Assembly (NCBI GenBank): GCA_039811185.1
Contig: JBDHYF010000014.1
Span: forward strand, 1 to 41,436
Source of the DNA: JAEZDR01 sp039811185
Lineage (GTDB): Bacteria; Bacteroidota; Bacteroidia; Chitinophagales; Chitinophagaceae
DNA length: 41,436 nt
Direction of reading: 5' to 3'
Made by a program: the position numbers and the translations under genes. The notes under the pieces are model-generated. The model ran no database searches. It was not told the DNA's origin and saw nothing but the letters and a program-made list of their open reading frames with translations. This document shows, in pieces, positions 24,179 through 32,469 of this stretch (position 1 is the stretch's first letter; every line of letters begins with the position of its first letter).

Positions 24179-26686
24179 TTATTTAGGATCGAGCGATTTT
24201 TTAATGATGTCGGCAAGGTCTTCAAAGTGATATTTCGAAATTTTGTCGGTCGTTGCAGGCAGTGCATTTACAAGCTGCAAGCGCAACATTTTTAAATGTG
24301 CTTTGGCCAGTGCGCTTACATCTGCATTTGCAGTTTCGGTGCGTGCCGCAGGCGCGCCCGCTGTTGTTGTGGAGCTCATTAAATTGCTGAGTGCAAGCAC
24401 AAACTCGCGCTGCAAATTCCGTCGGTTTAAGTCCGTTGCTTTCTTTGTTTTTAATTCGCTGAAAATGCCGCTGTTCATATCGTTTAGCAGCTCGTCAACC
24501 GTATAAGTTTTTACCGGAGCAAAACGTGCAGTACTTGTAGATAAACGGTTAAGTGTGGTTGCAGAAAGCAGATTTTTCAGCGTAGCCGTTTGAAGGTTCA
24601 TAATGCGGTCTGTGCCCGTAGCGTTCAGCGTTTTATTAATCACGTCACGGTTATACAGCCATTCAGGAGTTTCAAACAATTGTTTATGCAAAAAAGCAAC
24701 CGCCTGTTTTTGCGTGTTACGATCGGTAGGCGCATAAACGCTGCCTTGTTCTTCAATGCTTTTTGGCGTTTCTTCGATGCCGCCGATATTTTTTGCTACG
24801 TGACCCATGTAACGCCCAAACTGTGTAATCAGTTGGTTATACATGGTTTCCAGGTTGTCGTATTTATCCGCTTCTTCTTTTGTCCATTCGGGCAGTTGCG
24901 GTAAAATCCGTTTCAGGTTTTTGATGCCGTAATCGCTTGCCACCATAGCGTTATCGCCGAGGTCTTCATTCTGCGACCTTGGGTCGGTGGGATGCCGTTC
25001 TGTACCAAACCAAAGACGCGGATTTTTTCCGATGCGGTCGATAATCCAGCGGTTCACAATTTTCTGATCGTCGGTTGGGTTGTTGGTAAACGTAGGTTTG
25101 TAACCCCATTCAATTGCCCACATATCGTAATCGCCAATGCGCGGAAAAATTCCTTTTTCGGTAATGTTGTCTTCGGGCTGAGCCACGTAGTTAAAGCGTG
25201 CATAATCCATGATAGAGGCCGTGTGTCCGTTTTTTTCTACCCAGTTTTTATCACGCAGTTTTTCAACCGGTGTTTTAGAGCTGCTGCCCCAGTTGTGGCG
25301 AAGGCCTATGGTATGTCCTACTTCGTGAGAAGAAACAAAACGGATTAATTGTCCCATCAGGTCGTCGTCAAGTTCCATTTTGCGTGCTCTTGGGTCGATG
25401 GCGCCGGCTTGCAGCATATACCAGTTGTGCACAAGTTTCATTACGTTGTGATACCATCCGATATGGCTTTCCAAAATTTCACCGCTCCTCGGATCGTGTA
25501 CGTTGGGCCCGTATGCGTTTTCGATGTTGGAAGCGAAGTAACGGATTACCGAGTAGCGCGCATCTTCCAGGCTGATGGAGTCGCCGGGCTGAATCTCTTT
25601 TGCAACAATGGCATTTTTAAATCCTGCTTTCTCAAAGGCGGGCTGCCAGTCGTTCACGCCCTGAATCAGGTATTTTCTCCATTTCTTTGGCGTGGCCGGA
25701 TCAATATAATAAACGATCGGTTTTTTGGGTTCCACCAGTTCTCCGCGTTTAAATTTTTCTATGTCTTCATCCTTTGGTTCGAGGCGCCATCTTACAATAA
25801 AGGTTTCTTCTTTCACCTTTTGCTGATCATCGCCATAAACGGTGTAGCGGTCGGCGAAATAGCCAACACGCGGATCGAAGTATCTTCTTTCCATAGGAAC
25901 GGCCGGAAGCAATATCAGCGAGGTATTCAGCTCAACCGTAACAGCTCCGGCAGCAAATGCCGCAGGCAGCGTTGTTGTAGGGAAAGGAGATGGCGCCGAC
26001 GATGGTGTTAGCGGTGGTTGCGAATTGTAGGTTTTTACAGTTTTGATTTCGAGGTTAATGGGGTAGGCGTTGATGTTTTCGATGTACGACCGGTCCGCTG
26101 CCAGCGTGCTCAGGTTAAAGCGACGCTTGCTGAAAGGGTTTACGCTGACTACCTGGTTATCACTCTTAAAAAAATCGGTCACATCTATTACCACTCCTTT
26201 GTTGTTGGGAGCGTATGCTTTTATGTCGAAAGCGGCTGCAATGGGATTGAGGTTTGAGTTGGTTACCGCTTTATAAATGTCGTTGGTAGAGTCGGCCATG
26301 CTGATGGTGGTAACCACGCGCAGAAAAACGTTTTTTGAAGGGCCTGTTTCAAACATTAATGTTTGCTGGTTGGCAAGCTCGCCGCCATACACACCGCCAC
26401 CGCCGGCAACCCTCGAAAACCGGGTAACGGCCATCATTTCGCGGTTTAACATGCTGTCGGGAATTTCGAAATAATATTTATCGTCTACCTTATGCACAGT
26501 AAATAAGCCGGTGGCCGAAACTGCCTTGTCCGTAATCACTTCTTTGTAGGGTTTTGGGCCGGTTGTTTTTGGCGCAGGCTGCGTAGGGGTTGCGGTAGGC
26601 GGCGCCGCAGGCGCTCCCGGCTTTTGCTGCGCTCCCGCATTCAGCACAAAAGCAAAAGCGGCAACCGTTAAAAAAACTTTTCTCAT
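24179..26686 (-). CDS. Secreted zinc metalloprotease (DUF5117/DUF5118 type, metzincin)
   Basis: This 835-residue protein has a signal peptide (MRKVFLTVAAFAFVLNAGAQ) and a proline/alanine/threonine-rich linker, then a long N-terminal region (YYFEIPDSMLNREMMAVTRFSRV is typical of DUF5118/DUF5117). The catalytic site is HEVGHTIGLRH near 452-462, the extended HExxHxxGxxH zinc motif, with a Met-turn candidate in SIMDYARFNY about 35 residues later. This family is common in Bacteroidota, is secreted or periplasmic, and its substrates are mostly undefined. It is a single gene, convergent with the response regulator and divergent from the exbB operon. Confidence 0.9.
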   Translation of the reverse strand: MRKVFLTVAAFAFVLNAGAQQKPGAPAAPPTATPTQPAPKTTGPKPYKEVITDKAVSATGLFTVHKVDDKYYFEIPDSMLNREMMAVTRFSRVAGGGGVYGGELANQQTLMFETGPSKNVFLRVVTTISMADSTNDIYKAVTNSNLNPIAAAFDIKAYAPNNKGVVIDVTDFFKSDNQVVSVNPFSKRRFNLSTLAADRSYIENINAYPINLEIKTVKTYNSQPPLTPSSAPSPFPTTTLPAAFAAGAVTVELNTSLILLPAVPMERRYFDPRVGYFADRYTVYGDDQQKVKEETFIVRWRLEPKDEDIEKFKRGELVEPKKPIVYYIDPATPKKWRKYLIQGVNDWQPAFEKAGFKNAIVAKEIQPGDSISLEDARYSVIRYFASNIENAYGPNVHDPRSGEILESHIGWYHNVMKLVHNWYMLQAGAIDPRARKMELDDDLMGQLIRFVSSHEVGHTIGLRHNWGSSSKTPVEKLRDKNWVEKNGHTASIMDYARFNYVAQPEDNITEKGIFPRIGDYDMWAIEWGYKPTFTNNPTDDQKIVNRWIIDRIGKNPRLWFGTERHPTDPRSQNEDLGDNAMVASDYGIKNLKRILPQLPEWTKEEADKYDNLETMYNQLITQFGRYMGHVAKNIGGIEETPKSIEEQGSVYAPTDRNTQKQAVAFLHKQLFETPEWLYNRDVINKTLNATGTDRIMNLQTATLKNLLSATTLNRLSTSTARFAPVKTYTVDELLNDMNSGIFSELKTKKATDLNRRNLQREFVLALSNLMSSTTTAGAPAARTETANADVSALAKAHLKMLRLQLVNALPATTDKISKYHFEDLADIIKKSLDPK

Positions 26687-26704
26687 TCATTAAGGTTTAG
26701 GTTG

Positions 26705-26740
26705 GAAATGTAGCAATAACATTTTAAACGAATGGCAAAA
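26705..26740 (-). promoter_or_regulatory. Candidate promoter of the metalloprotease gene
   Basis: On the minus strand TTTTG (26740-26736) and TACATTTC (26712-26705), with a spacing of 23, resemble -33/-7 elements; the -7 box lacks the final G. It is a weak call. Confidence 0.35.
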
Positions 26741-26830
26741 GTTGTATCAGCGGGAAGCGGTGCCCGTTGGTTAAAAGTTAGTGCCTGCACAATAAATTAT
26801 TTGTATGGTAAAAAGAATAATTGGAGGGCG

Positions 26831-26864
26831 TTGGATGTTTGAATTTGATTTTTCATTAGAATTG
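26831..26864 (+). promoter_or_regulatory. Candidate promoter of the exbB-exbD-exbD-tonB operon
   Basis: TTG at 26831-26833 and TAGAATTG at 26857-26864, spacing 23, approximate the -33/-7 consensus and would give a leader of about 50 bases. No better match is visible in the 230-base gap. Confidence 0.3.
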
Positions 26865-26916
26865 CGGATTCAATTTTTTTTGAACTGTATAATTAAAAAT
26901 TTAAAACAATTGCAAA

Positions 26917-27780
26917 ATGGCTGAAACAAGACCAACTGCAACTTCTGCAGTAAGAACTACAACCTCTGTACAACCTAAAAAATCCGGCAATGCAATATCA
27001 TGGATTGCCCCTGTAGCAGGTTTAATACTTGGCTATTGTATCTGGCGCTTTTTGTTAGGGAATGCGGAAAACTTTACAGCTCCTGATAATTCCGGTGGGT
27101 TTTGGCCGCATCACGTTGGACCTAAAACAAACTGGTCGAGAATGTATGAAGGTGGTATTATTGTACCCGTGCTGATTGCCCTTAACCTGATTGTGTGGAT
27201 GTTTACCATTGAGAGATTTATTTCTGTAGCAAAAGCAACTGGTAAAAGCAATAATGCCGAGTTCATCAGAAAAATTCAATATCATCTGGCCAATAAAGAT
27301 GTTGATAAAGCGCTTGTAGAGTGCGATCAGCAAAAAGGTTCTGTGGGTAACGTAATGAAGTCGGGCCTTCGTAAATACAAAGAAATGATTACGAACAACG
27401 AACTTACCACCGAACAAAAAGTATTGAACATACAGAAAGAAGTTGAGGAAGCCACAGCACTTGAACTTCCGATGTTGGAGAAAAACTTAGTGTTCCTTTC
27501 AACCATTGCATCTGTTGCAACACTTGTGGGTCTGTTGGGTACGGTAATCGGTATGATTACGGCCTTTGCTGCCTTAGGCGATGCCGGTGGTGCAGAAGCC
27601 GGTCAAAGACTTTCTCAAGGTATTGCGGAAGCCCTTTATAACACGGCTTTAGGTATCGGTACTTCTACCATTGCCATCATTTTCTATAATATTTTCACTA
27701 CCCGCATCGACAGTATCACTTACGGTATTGATGAGAGCGGTTTTACACTTACACAAAGCTTTGCAGCGAATTATAAATAA
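26917..27780 (+). CDS. exbB: ExbB/MotA/TolQ-type proton channel protein
   Basis: The 287-residue protein has a Ser/Thr-rich cytoplasmic start, a first membrane helix (about 30-50) and the ExbB core: helix near 82-101 (IIVPVLIALNLIVWMFTIERF), a cytoplasmic helical hairpin, then two helices near 190-218 and 235-260 (IASVATLVGLLGTVIGMITAF, ALGIGTSTIAIIFYNIF). With ExbD it forms the inner-membrane proton-driven motor that energises TonB. It has one more N-terminal membrane segment than E. coli ExbB, as often seen in Bacteroidota. First gene of a four-gene operon. Confidence 0.92.
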   Translation: MAETRPTATSAVRTTTSVQPKKSGNAISWIAPVAGLILGYCIWRFLLGNAENFTAPDNSGGFWPHHVGPKTNWSRMYEGGIIVPVLIALNLIVWMFTIERFISVAKATGKSNNAEFIRKIQYHLANKDVDKALVECDQQKGSVGNVMKSGLRKYKEMITNNELTTEQKVLNIQKEVEEATALELPMLEKNLVFLSTIASVATLVGLLGTVIGMITAFAALGDAGGAEAGQRLSQGIAEALYNTALGIGTSTIAIIFYNIFTTRIDSITYGIDESGFTLTQSFAANYK

Positions 27781-27848
27781 TTGTTGCGGGCTTGTATGGA
27801 ATTTTTGGAGAGATAGCATCTCTATAAAAGTGAATTAAAAATATTATA

Positions 27849-28502
27849 ATGGCAAGACCTAAGATACCGAGGAAAAGTACGTTTATTGACATGACGGCGA
27901 TGTGCGACGTTGCCTTCCTGCTCCTTTCGTTCTTTATCCTCACTACAAAATTTAAACCTGATGAGCCGGTTGAAATTGAAATTCCAAATTCGGTTTCTTC
28001 CAAGGTAGCGCCCGAACAAAATGTTGTGCTGGTGCAGGTAAATAAAGATGGAAAAGTTTTCCTTTCGATGGATGATGAAGAAGCCAAACAATCTGTTTTA
28101 ACCAACCTCAACAGTGCCAATAATCTGGGGCTTTCCGACGGTGAAATTCAAAGCCTTGTAAAAGCGCCCTTTTATGGCGTTGCCATGAATCAGCTAAAGC
28201 AGCTGGCCGCCTTTAAAAAGGAAGATTTTAAAGAAAGTGCGTTCCCCGGTATTCCGGTTCTCGACTCTGCCAATAATCAGATGGACAACTGGATGCATGC
28301 AATTGTTACCACTTATCAGGGCCGTAAAATGAATCTGCTGCTGAAAGGCGACAACCGCACAAAATACCCCGCATTTAAAAGCATCATTAATGCGTTTAAA
28401 TCTAACGAGGTGTTTAAGTTTCAGATGGTGACGAACCCACAGGCGGTGCCCGAAGGAACGGAGCTTTGGAACAGAAGCAAACGCGGAGAAAACATAGATT
28501 AA
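27849..28502 (+). CDS. exbD: ExbD-type biopolymer transport protein 1
   Basis: The 217 residues have a basic N-terminus (MARPKIPRKSTFIDMTAMCD), one membrane helix with the essential aspartate (D14 or D20 of that motif region; DMTAMCDVAFLLLSFFIL) and a periplasmic region longer than in classical ExbD. The STFIDMTAMCDVAF start is the usual ExbD pattern. It is one of two different ExbD genes in a row; the paralogues probably form a heterodimer. Confidence 0.9.
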   Translation: MARPKIPRKSTFIDMTAMCDVAFLLLSFFILTTKFKPDEPVEIEIPNSVSSKVAPEQNVVLVQVNKDGKVFLSMDDEEAKQSVLTNLNSANNLGLSDGEIQSLVKAPFYGVAMNQLKQLAAFKKEDFKESAFPGIPVLDSANNQMDNWMHAIVTTYQGRKMNLLLKGDNRTKYPAFKSIINAFKSNEVFKFQMVTNPQAVPEGTELWNRSKRGENID

Positions 28503-28525
28503 TTGAACAAATAAAATAGTTTACG

Positions 28526-29062
28526 ATGGCAGATATGGATACCTCGCAGGGGTCGGGTAAGAAAGGGCCTGGAGTAAAAAAAGCGAAGAAGTTATCTACC
28601 CGCGTTGACCTTACACCAATGGTTGACCTCGGATTCCTTCTCATCACTTTTTTCATCTTCACCACCACAATGAGTTCGCCAACGGCAATGAACCTCGTAA
28701 TGCCCAAGGATACAAAAAATCCGGAAGAGCAAAACAAGGCGAAAGAGTCGGGTGCACTTACCATCCTGCTCGGCGCACAAAATCACGTATATTATTATGA
28801 GGGACAGTTGCAGCCTGATGGAAGCAATTTTAAGTCGTCGAATTTTAAAGACATACGCGATGTGATTCTGAACAAAAAAAGAGCTGTGGACGAAGAAGAT
28901 TTTATTGTGGTGATTAAACCCAATGAAAACAGCAGCTATAAAAACCTGGTGGATATTTTGGATGAGATGAAAATTAACGACGCCAAAAGATACGCGCTGG
29001 TTGAAATTGCCGATTCGGAAGATGCGTTTGTAAATGCATCGGATGCGGCAAACAAAGAGTAA
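28526..29062 (+). CDS. exbD: ExbD-type biopolymer transport protein 2
   Basis: The 178 residues have a lysine-rich N-terminus, the ExbD signature VDLTPMVDLGFLLITFFIF with the functional Asp, and a periplasmic domain ending LVEIADSEDAF. It is shorter than the preceding ExbD and shares little sequence outside the membrane helix, so it is a diverged paralogue with a distinct position in the motor. It lies 23 bases after exbD-1. Confidence 0.9.
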   Translation: MADMDTSQGSGKKGPGVKKAKKLSTRVDLTPMVDLGFLLITFFIFTTTMSSPTAMNLVMPKDTKNPEEQNKAKESGALTILLGAQNHVYYYEGQLQPDGSNFKSSNFKDIRDVILNKKRAVDEEDFIVVIKPNENSSYKNLVDILDEMKINDAKRYALVEIADSEDAFVNASDAANKE

Positions 29063-29113
29063 TTATGGAATTACTTACATTTTGAATCTAATTAAATTAA
29101 ACATTGGTCTGCA

Positions 29114-29941
29114 ATGGATACACAGAAAATACTGAATGCCGACATTCTGGACATTATTTTCGACGGACGTAACAAAGCCTACGGAGCGTACGAACTGCGG
29201 AAGAACTACAACGAAAGGCTGATTAAGGCCATACTGATTGTAGTGGCTGCCACAATTCTGATTTTTGTGGGTGCAATGGTTTCTAAAAGCGTTACGAAAG
29301 AGAAAACGGAAATGATTGTGCAGGATGTGCAGTTAGAAAACATTCAACAAAAAGAGGAGCCGAAACCCGAGCCGCCACCGCCACCTCCACCACCTAAGCA
29401 AGAGCCGCCCAAAGTGGAAATTGCCAAGTTTACACCGCCGAAAATTGTAAAAGATGAAGAGGTAAAGCCTGAAGAAAAAATTCAGGAAACGGAAAAACTG
29501 GAGGACGTGAAAATTGGTGTGGTAAATCAGGAAGGTATTAAAACCGATGTGGTTGCACCGCCGGTAGAAAAAGGTACGGGTGTGGTGGAAGCACCGAAGG
29601 TGGAAAAAGAAGATTATGACAACGAATTTAAAACCGTACAGCGAGAAGCTAAGTTTCCCGGTGGTACACAAGCCTGGGTGCGCTTTTTGGAGCGGAACTT
29701 AGACAGCAACGTGCCAAACGATAACAATGCGCCTCCGGGCAGCTATACGGTAATTGTTTCTTTTCTGGTAGATAAAAACGGGAATATTTCCGAAGTAAAA
29801 TCTGAAAACGACCCGGGTTATGGAACGGCACAAGAGGCAGTTCGTGTAATTCGCCGCGGCCCCAAATGGGAGCCTGCCGAGCAGAACGGCCGTAACGTAA
29901 TTTATCGTCAGCGCCAGAGCATCACTTTCCGTGTGGAGTAA
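29114..29941 (+). CDS. tonB: TonB energy transducer
   Basis: The 275-residue protein has the Bacteroidota TonB layout: cytoplasmic start (DIIFDGRNKAYGAYELRKNYNERL, a conserved region), one membrane helix (about 37-56), a proline-rich spanning segment with eight consecutive prolines after EPKPE (about 80-96), and a C-terminal TonB domain (about 175-275; YTVIVSFLVDKNGNISEVKSEND, GPKWEPAEQNGRNVIYRQRQ). It transmits proton-motive force from ExbB/ExbD to outer-membrane receptors. It ends the operon at a terminator. It could serve the receptor at 8203-10827, but many receptors are expected in such genomes. Confidence 0.93.
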   Translation: MDTQKILNADILDIIFDGRNKAYGAYELRKNYNERLIKAILIVVAATILIFVGAMVSKSVTKEKTEMIVQDVQLENIQQKEEPKPEPPPPPPPPKQEPPKVEIAKFTPPKIVKDEEVKPEEKIQETEKLEDVKIGVVNQEGIKTDVVAPPVEKGTGVVEAPKVEKEDYDNEFKTVQREAKFPGGTQAWVRFLERNLDSNVPNDNNAPPGSYTVIVSFLVDKNGNISEVKSENDPGYGTAQEAVRVIRRGPKWEPAEQNGRNVIYRQRQSITFRVE

Positions 29942-29964
29942 TTGTTTTAACTATTTTGCTTTTG

Positions 29965-29991
29965 ATCCCTGCCTTTGCGGCGGGGATTTTT
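29965..29991 (+). terminator. Rho-independent terminator of the exbB-tonB operon
   Basis: ATCCCTGCC pairs with GGCGGGGAT (one G-T wobble) around TTTGC, followed by TTTT. It starts 24 bases after the tonB stop. Confidence 0.85.
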
Positions 29992-30081
29992 GTTTGTAGC
30001 TGTTTGCCTGCCGCACAAACGGCTGAACGATGCGTGGTGCGACGCGACGGGAGCTGCGCAGCGGGCTGCAGACGACCCTAT

Positions 30082-30109
30082 AAAAAAATCCGTTCCAACC
30101 CAAACGGAT
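30082..30109 (-). terminator. Rho-independent terminator of the PNPOx-family gene
   Basis: On the minus strand ATCCGTT pairs with AACGGAT around an 8-base loop and is followed by seven T. It lies 18 bases beyond the stop codon of the gene at 30127-30666. Confidence 0.85.
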
Positions 30110-30126
30110 GCAGGAAAGGAAACGGT

Positions 30127-30666
30127 TTACTTTTTAATAGAACCTTCAATAGAATCGTCCATCGTTTTTCCGGTGATAGCCCCAACCGCCATTTTCAGTA
30201 AGGCTATGGCATTTCCATGTTTATTATCCCAATAATAGCCGTCATCGGCCGATAGCTTGATTACCGTGATGCGGGGGTCATTTTCGCCTTCGGTAAACCA
30301 CGTTTTATATACCGGTTGCCATAGCTCTTTAATTAAGTTTTTATCCTTCAAAATTTTTGCATAGCCATACACTGTTAAAAAATCGGAATGCGAGGAGCCT
30401 TTGAAAAACAGTTGTGCATGCGGCTCGTGGAGGATGTCGGAATTGGCGTGGCTGTCGGCTGCACTAAGGAAATAAAAGTTTCCCTCATCATCTATTTTCT
30501 GAACGGACATGGGGCGTGTATTCATTTTTTTACCGGTGGAAATGCCGGTGCACACAAAGCAGGTTTCCCCGTCTGCGAGCGCTCTCATTTTTTTCACTGC
30601 TTCGGCGCCTTCCAAATTTTGGTGATGGTTGCCCTCCTGGTTTTTGTTGATGCTGTCCATAGACAT
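30127..30666 (-). CDS. Pyridoxamine 5'-phosphate oxidase-fold (general stress 26-like) protein
   Basis: I start this 179-residue protein at the ATG at 30666 (MSMDSINKNQEG); the longer frame to 30969 would run through mnmE and is not protein-like. It has the FMN-binding split-barrel pattern of general-stress-protein-26 relatives: AVKKMRALADGETCFVCTG, TRPMSVQKIDDEGNFYFLSAADSH, YGYAKILKDKNLIKELW and the W-F pair near PVYKTWFTEGENDP. These bind flavin or similar ligands; the reaction is unknown. It is divergent from mnmE, with 73 bases between start codons, and has its own terminator. Confidence 0.85.
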   Translation of the reverse strand: MSMDSINKNQEGNHHQNLEGAEAVKKMRALADGETCFVCTGISTGKKMNTRPMSVQKIDDEGNFYFLSAADSHANSDILHEPHAQLFFKGSSHSDFLTVYGYAKILKDKNLIKELWQPVYKTWFTEGENDPRITVIKLSADDGYYWDNKHGNAIALLKMAVGAITGKTMDDSIEGSIKK

Positions 30667-30724
30667 TCGTTTGCGGCCATTGCTCACAAAACTGTGCCAG
30701 TAAGAAGCGGCTCTTAAAAAGCAA

Positions 30725-30740
30725 TAATTTAGCGCCAATA
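30725..30740 (+). promoter_or_regulatory. Weak -7-like box before mnmE
   Basis: TAATTTAG at 30725-30732 partly fits TAnnTTTG and lies seven bases before the mnmE ATG, which would again give an almost leaderless transcript. No -33 element was recognised. Confidence 0.3.
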
Positions 30741-32113
30741 TGATGAACAGAAACCTGAGCGGCTGGAGCGATACCATTGCCGCTGTTGCTACGGCCGCAG
30801 GCGTTGGCGCCATTGCGGTGATACGTCTTTCGGGTAGCGAATCCATTGCTATTGTGAATGGGCTTTTTCCGTCGAAAAATCTGGAGGCGCAGCCATCGCA
30901 TACCCTGCACGTGGGCACGTTGAAGCGCGGAGGCGAGCCGATTGATGAAGTGGTGGTGTCGATATACAAAAATCCGCGCTCGTTTACCGGCGAAGATGTG
31001 GTAGAAATATCTTGTCATGGGTCGGTTCATGTGCAACAAAAAATTATGGATGTGCTTACGGCGTCGGGTGCAAGAGTGGCGCGGCCGGGCGAGTTTACCT
31101 TGCGTGCTTTTTTAAACGGGAAGATGGATTTAACGCAGGCCGAAGCGGTGGCCGATATGATTGCGAGTAACACGGATGCAAGCCGGCGCACTGCGCTGAA
31201 CAACATTCGCGGAGGTTTTTCATCGGACTTAAAGCAGCTGCGTGAAGAGCTGATTGCCTTCAGTGCGCTGATAGAGCTGGAGCTCGATTTTTCGCAGGAA
31301 GATGTGGAGTTTGCGGACAGAAGCAAGCTGTATGCGCTGATTGCCAATTTGAAGCAGGAGGTGGAAAAGCTTTTGGGTTCGTTCCGGCTCGGGAATGTAA
31401 TTAAGAATGGCGTGCAGGTGGCAATTATCGGGAAGCCGAATGCGGGTAAATCTACTTTGCTGAACACTTTGCTGAACGAGAATCGCGCTATTGTGAGCGA
31501 TATTGAAGGCACTACCCGCGATACGATTGAAGAGGTGTTGAATATTGAAGGCATTTTATTCCGGTTGATTGATACGGCAGGGCTGCGGCAACAGACGGAC
31601 GATATTATTGAGCAGATAGGTGTGGAGAAAAGTATGGAGAAGATGCGTCAGGCGGATATTGTGGTATATGTGTTTGATGTAAATACGATTGGCAGGGATT
31701 ATTTGTTGAGCCGGATTGGTGAGCTGAAGCAGCATGGCAGATATATATTGGTGGCGAACAAAGCGGAGGGCGGACGTAAGCTGGACTTTGATGCGGGTGA
31801 AGAAGTGATATATATTTCAGCGAAAGACGGATGGCATATTGATGAGCTGAAAAGCCGTTTGGTTGCGGAGGCTACGGGCGGCGAATTGAATATGGAAAAC
31901 ACCATTATCAGTAATGCGCGGCATTTTGATGCGTTGAAGAAGCTGCACGAAAGTGTTGTTGAAATTGAAGGGGGGATGGATGCGCAGATACCCGGCGATT
32001 TGTTGGCGATAGACATCCGTAACAGCCTGCATTATTTGGCGGAGATTACCGGAACGATTACGAATGAGGATCAGCTGGATTTCATTTTTAGTAAGTTTTG
32101 TATTGGGAAGTAA
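30740..32113 (+). CDS. mnmE: tRNA modification GTPase MnmE (TrmE)
   Basis: The 457-residue protein has the N-terminal folate-binding domain (DTIAAVATAAGVGAIAVIRLSG), the helical domain, and the inserted G domain: G1 GKPNAGKST near 231-239, G2/G3 region with DTAGLRQQTDD near 277, G4 NKAE. It ends with the invariant FCIGK, where the cysteine is essential for wobble-uridine (cmnm5U) modification with MnmG. A second ATG directly after the first gives an alternative start one codon later. The final 18 bases are a near match to a known genomic-island integration site, and the restriction island starts immediately after the stop. Confidence 0.96.
   Translation: MMNRNLSGWSDTIAAVATAAGVGAIAVIRLSGSESIAIVNGLFPSKNLEAQPSHTLHVGTLKRGGEPIDEVVVSIYKNPRSFTGEDVVEISCHGSVHVQQKIMDVLTASGARVARPGEFTLRAFLNGKMDLTQAEAVADMIASNTDASRRTALNNIRGGFSSDLKQLREELIAFSALIELELDFSQEDVEFADRSKLYALIANLKQEVEKLLGSFRLGNVIKNGVQVAIIGKPNAGKSTLLNTLLNENRAIVSDIEGTTRDTIEEVLNIEGILFRLIDTAGLRQQTDDIIEQIGVEKSMEKMRQADIVVYVFDVNTIGRDYLLSRIGELKQHGRYILVANKAEGGRKLDFDAGEEVIYISAKDGWHIDELKSRLVAEATGGELNMENTIISNARHFDALKKLHESVVEIEGGMDAQIPGDLLAIDIRNSLHYLAEITGTITNEDQLDFIFSKFCIGK
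32096..32113 (+). other. Candidate island attachment site in the mnmE 3' end
   Basis: The last 18 bases of mnmE read ttttgtattgggaagtaa. From memory, the SGI1 integration core at the same place in enterobacterial trmE is ttctgtattggtaagtaa, so 16 of 18 positions agree. The similarity partly reflects the conserved FCIGK codons. The foreign-looking block starts right after it. A second copy, needed to prove integration, is not within the window. Confidence 0.5.
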
Positions 32114-32133
32114 CTATCCTTTTATTAGATTTG
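32103..32133 (+). promoter_or_regulatory. Promoter of the restriction island
   Basis: TTG at 32103-32105 and TAGATTTG at 32126-32133, spacing 20, match the Bacteroidota -33/-7 consensus. The -33 element lies inside the last codons of mnmE. The start point would be near 32139, about 27 bases before the HTH gene. Confidence 0.6.
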
Positions 32134-32146
32134 ACCTTTTAAGGAC
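32133..32146. promoter_or_regulatory. Imperfect operator-like dyad over the island promoter
   Basis: GACCTTTTAAGGAC has the form GnCCTTnnAAGGnC, a dyad broken at two paired positions. It overlaps the end of the -7 box and the expected start point, where an HTH autoregulator would repress. The controller gene is the first gene downstream. Binding is inference. Confidence 0.4.
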
Positions 32147-32165
32147 AAGACCAAATACGGTAAAT

Positions 32166-32465
32166 ATGCTGGGCGAAAAACTGAGAGAGTTGCGGGAAGC
32201 CAAAGGACTGGTACAACGCCAGGTGGCTGCTGAGTTGGAGGTAGATACTGCCTACATCAGCAAAATGGAGAGCAATGAAAAGCCGGTAAGTCGCCAGCAC
32301 CTCAAAAAGCTATCGGTACTGCTCGGTATCGCAGAGGATGAACTACTCACCCTTTGGTTGGCCGATAAGCTATACGATGTTGCCAAGGACGAAGCTGTAG
32401 CAATAAAGGCAATGGAAGTAGCACACGATGAATTACTAAACAAAGTAAAACGGAAGAAGAAATAG
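32166..32465 (+). CDS. XRE-family HTH regulator of the type I R-M locus
   Basis: I start this 99-residue protein at 32166 (MLGEKLRELREAKG), after the promoter; a longer frame from 32064 overlaps mnmE and would precede the promoter. Residues about 5-58 are a classical XRE helix-turn-helix (LVQRQVAAELEVDTAYISKMESNEKPVS), followed by LLGIAEDELLTLWLAD and a helical, lysine-rich tail. Small HTH proteins of this size in front of restriction genes often act as controller (C) proteins delaying restriction until methylation is complete. It lies 4 bases before hsdM, and an operator-like dyad overlaps its promoter, so autoregulation is likely. Confidence 0.85.
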   Translation: MLGEKLRELREAKGLVQRQVAAELEVDTAYISKMESNEKPVSRQHLKKLSVLLGIAEDELLTLWLADKLYDVAKDEAVAIKAMEVAHDELLNKVKRKKK

Positions 32466-32469
32466 TACC

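Noticed and set aside
25349..26011. 220-codon plus-strand frame opposite the metalloprotease
   Set aside because: Antisense of a well-supported gene and without a recognisable pattern.
30667..30969. N-terminal extension of the PNPOx-family gene
   Set aside because: It lies fully on the antisense of mnmE and adds low-complexity residues; the domain is complete from the ATG at 30666.
32064..32165. Upstream start for the HTH regulator
   Set aside because: It overlaps mnmE, precedes the promoter, and the added residues do not belong to the HTH domain.
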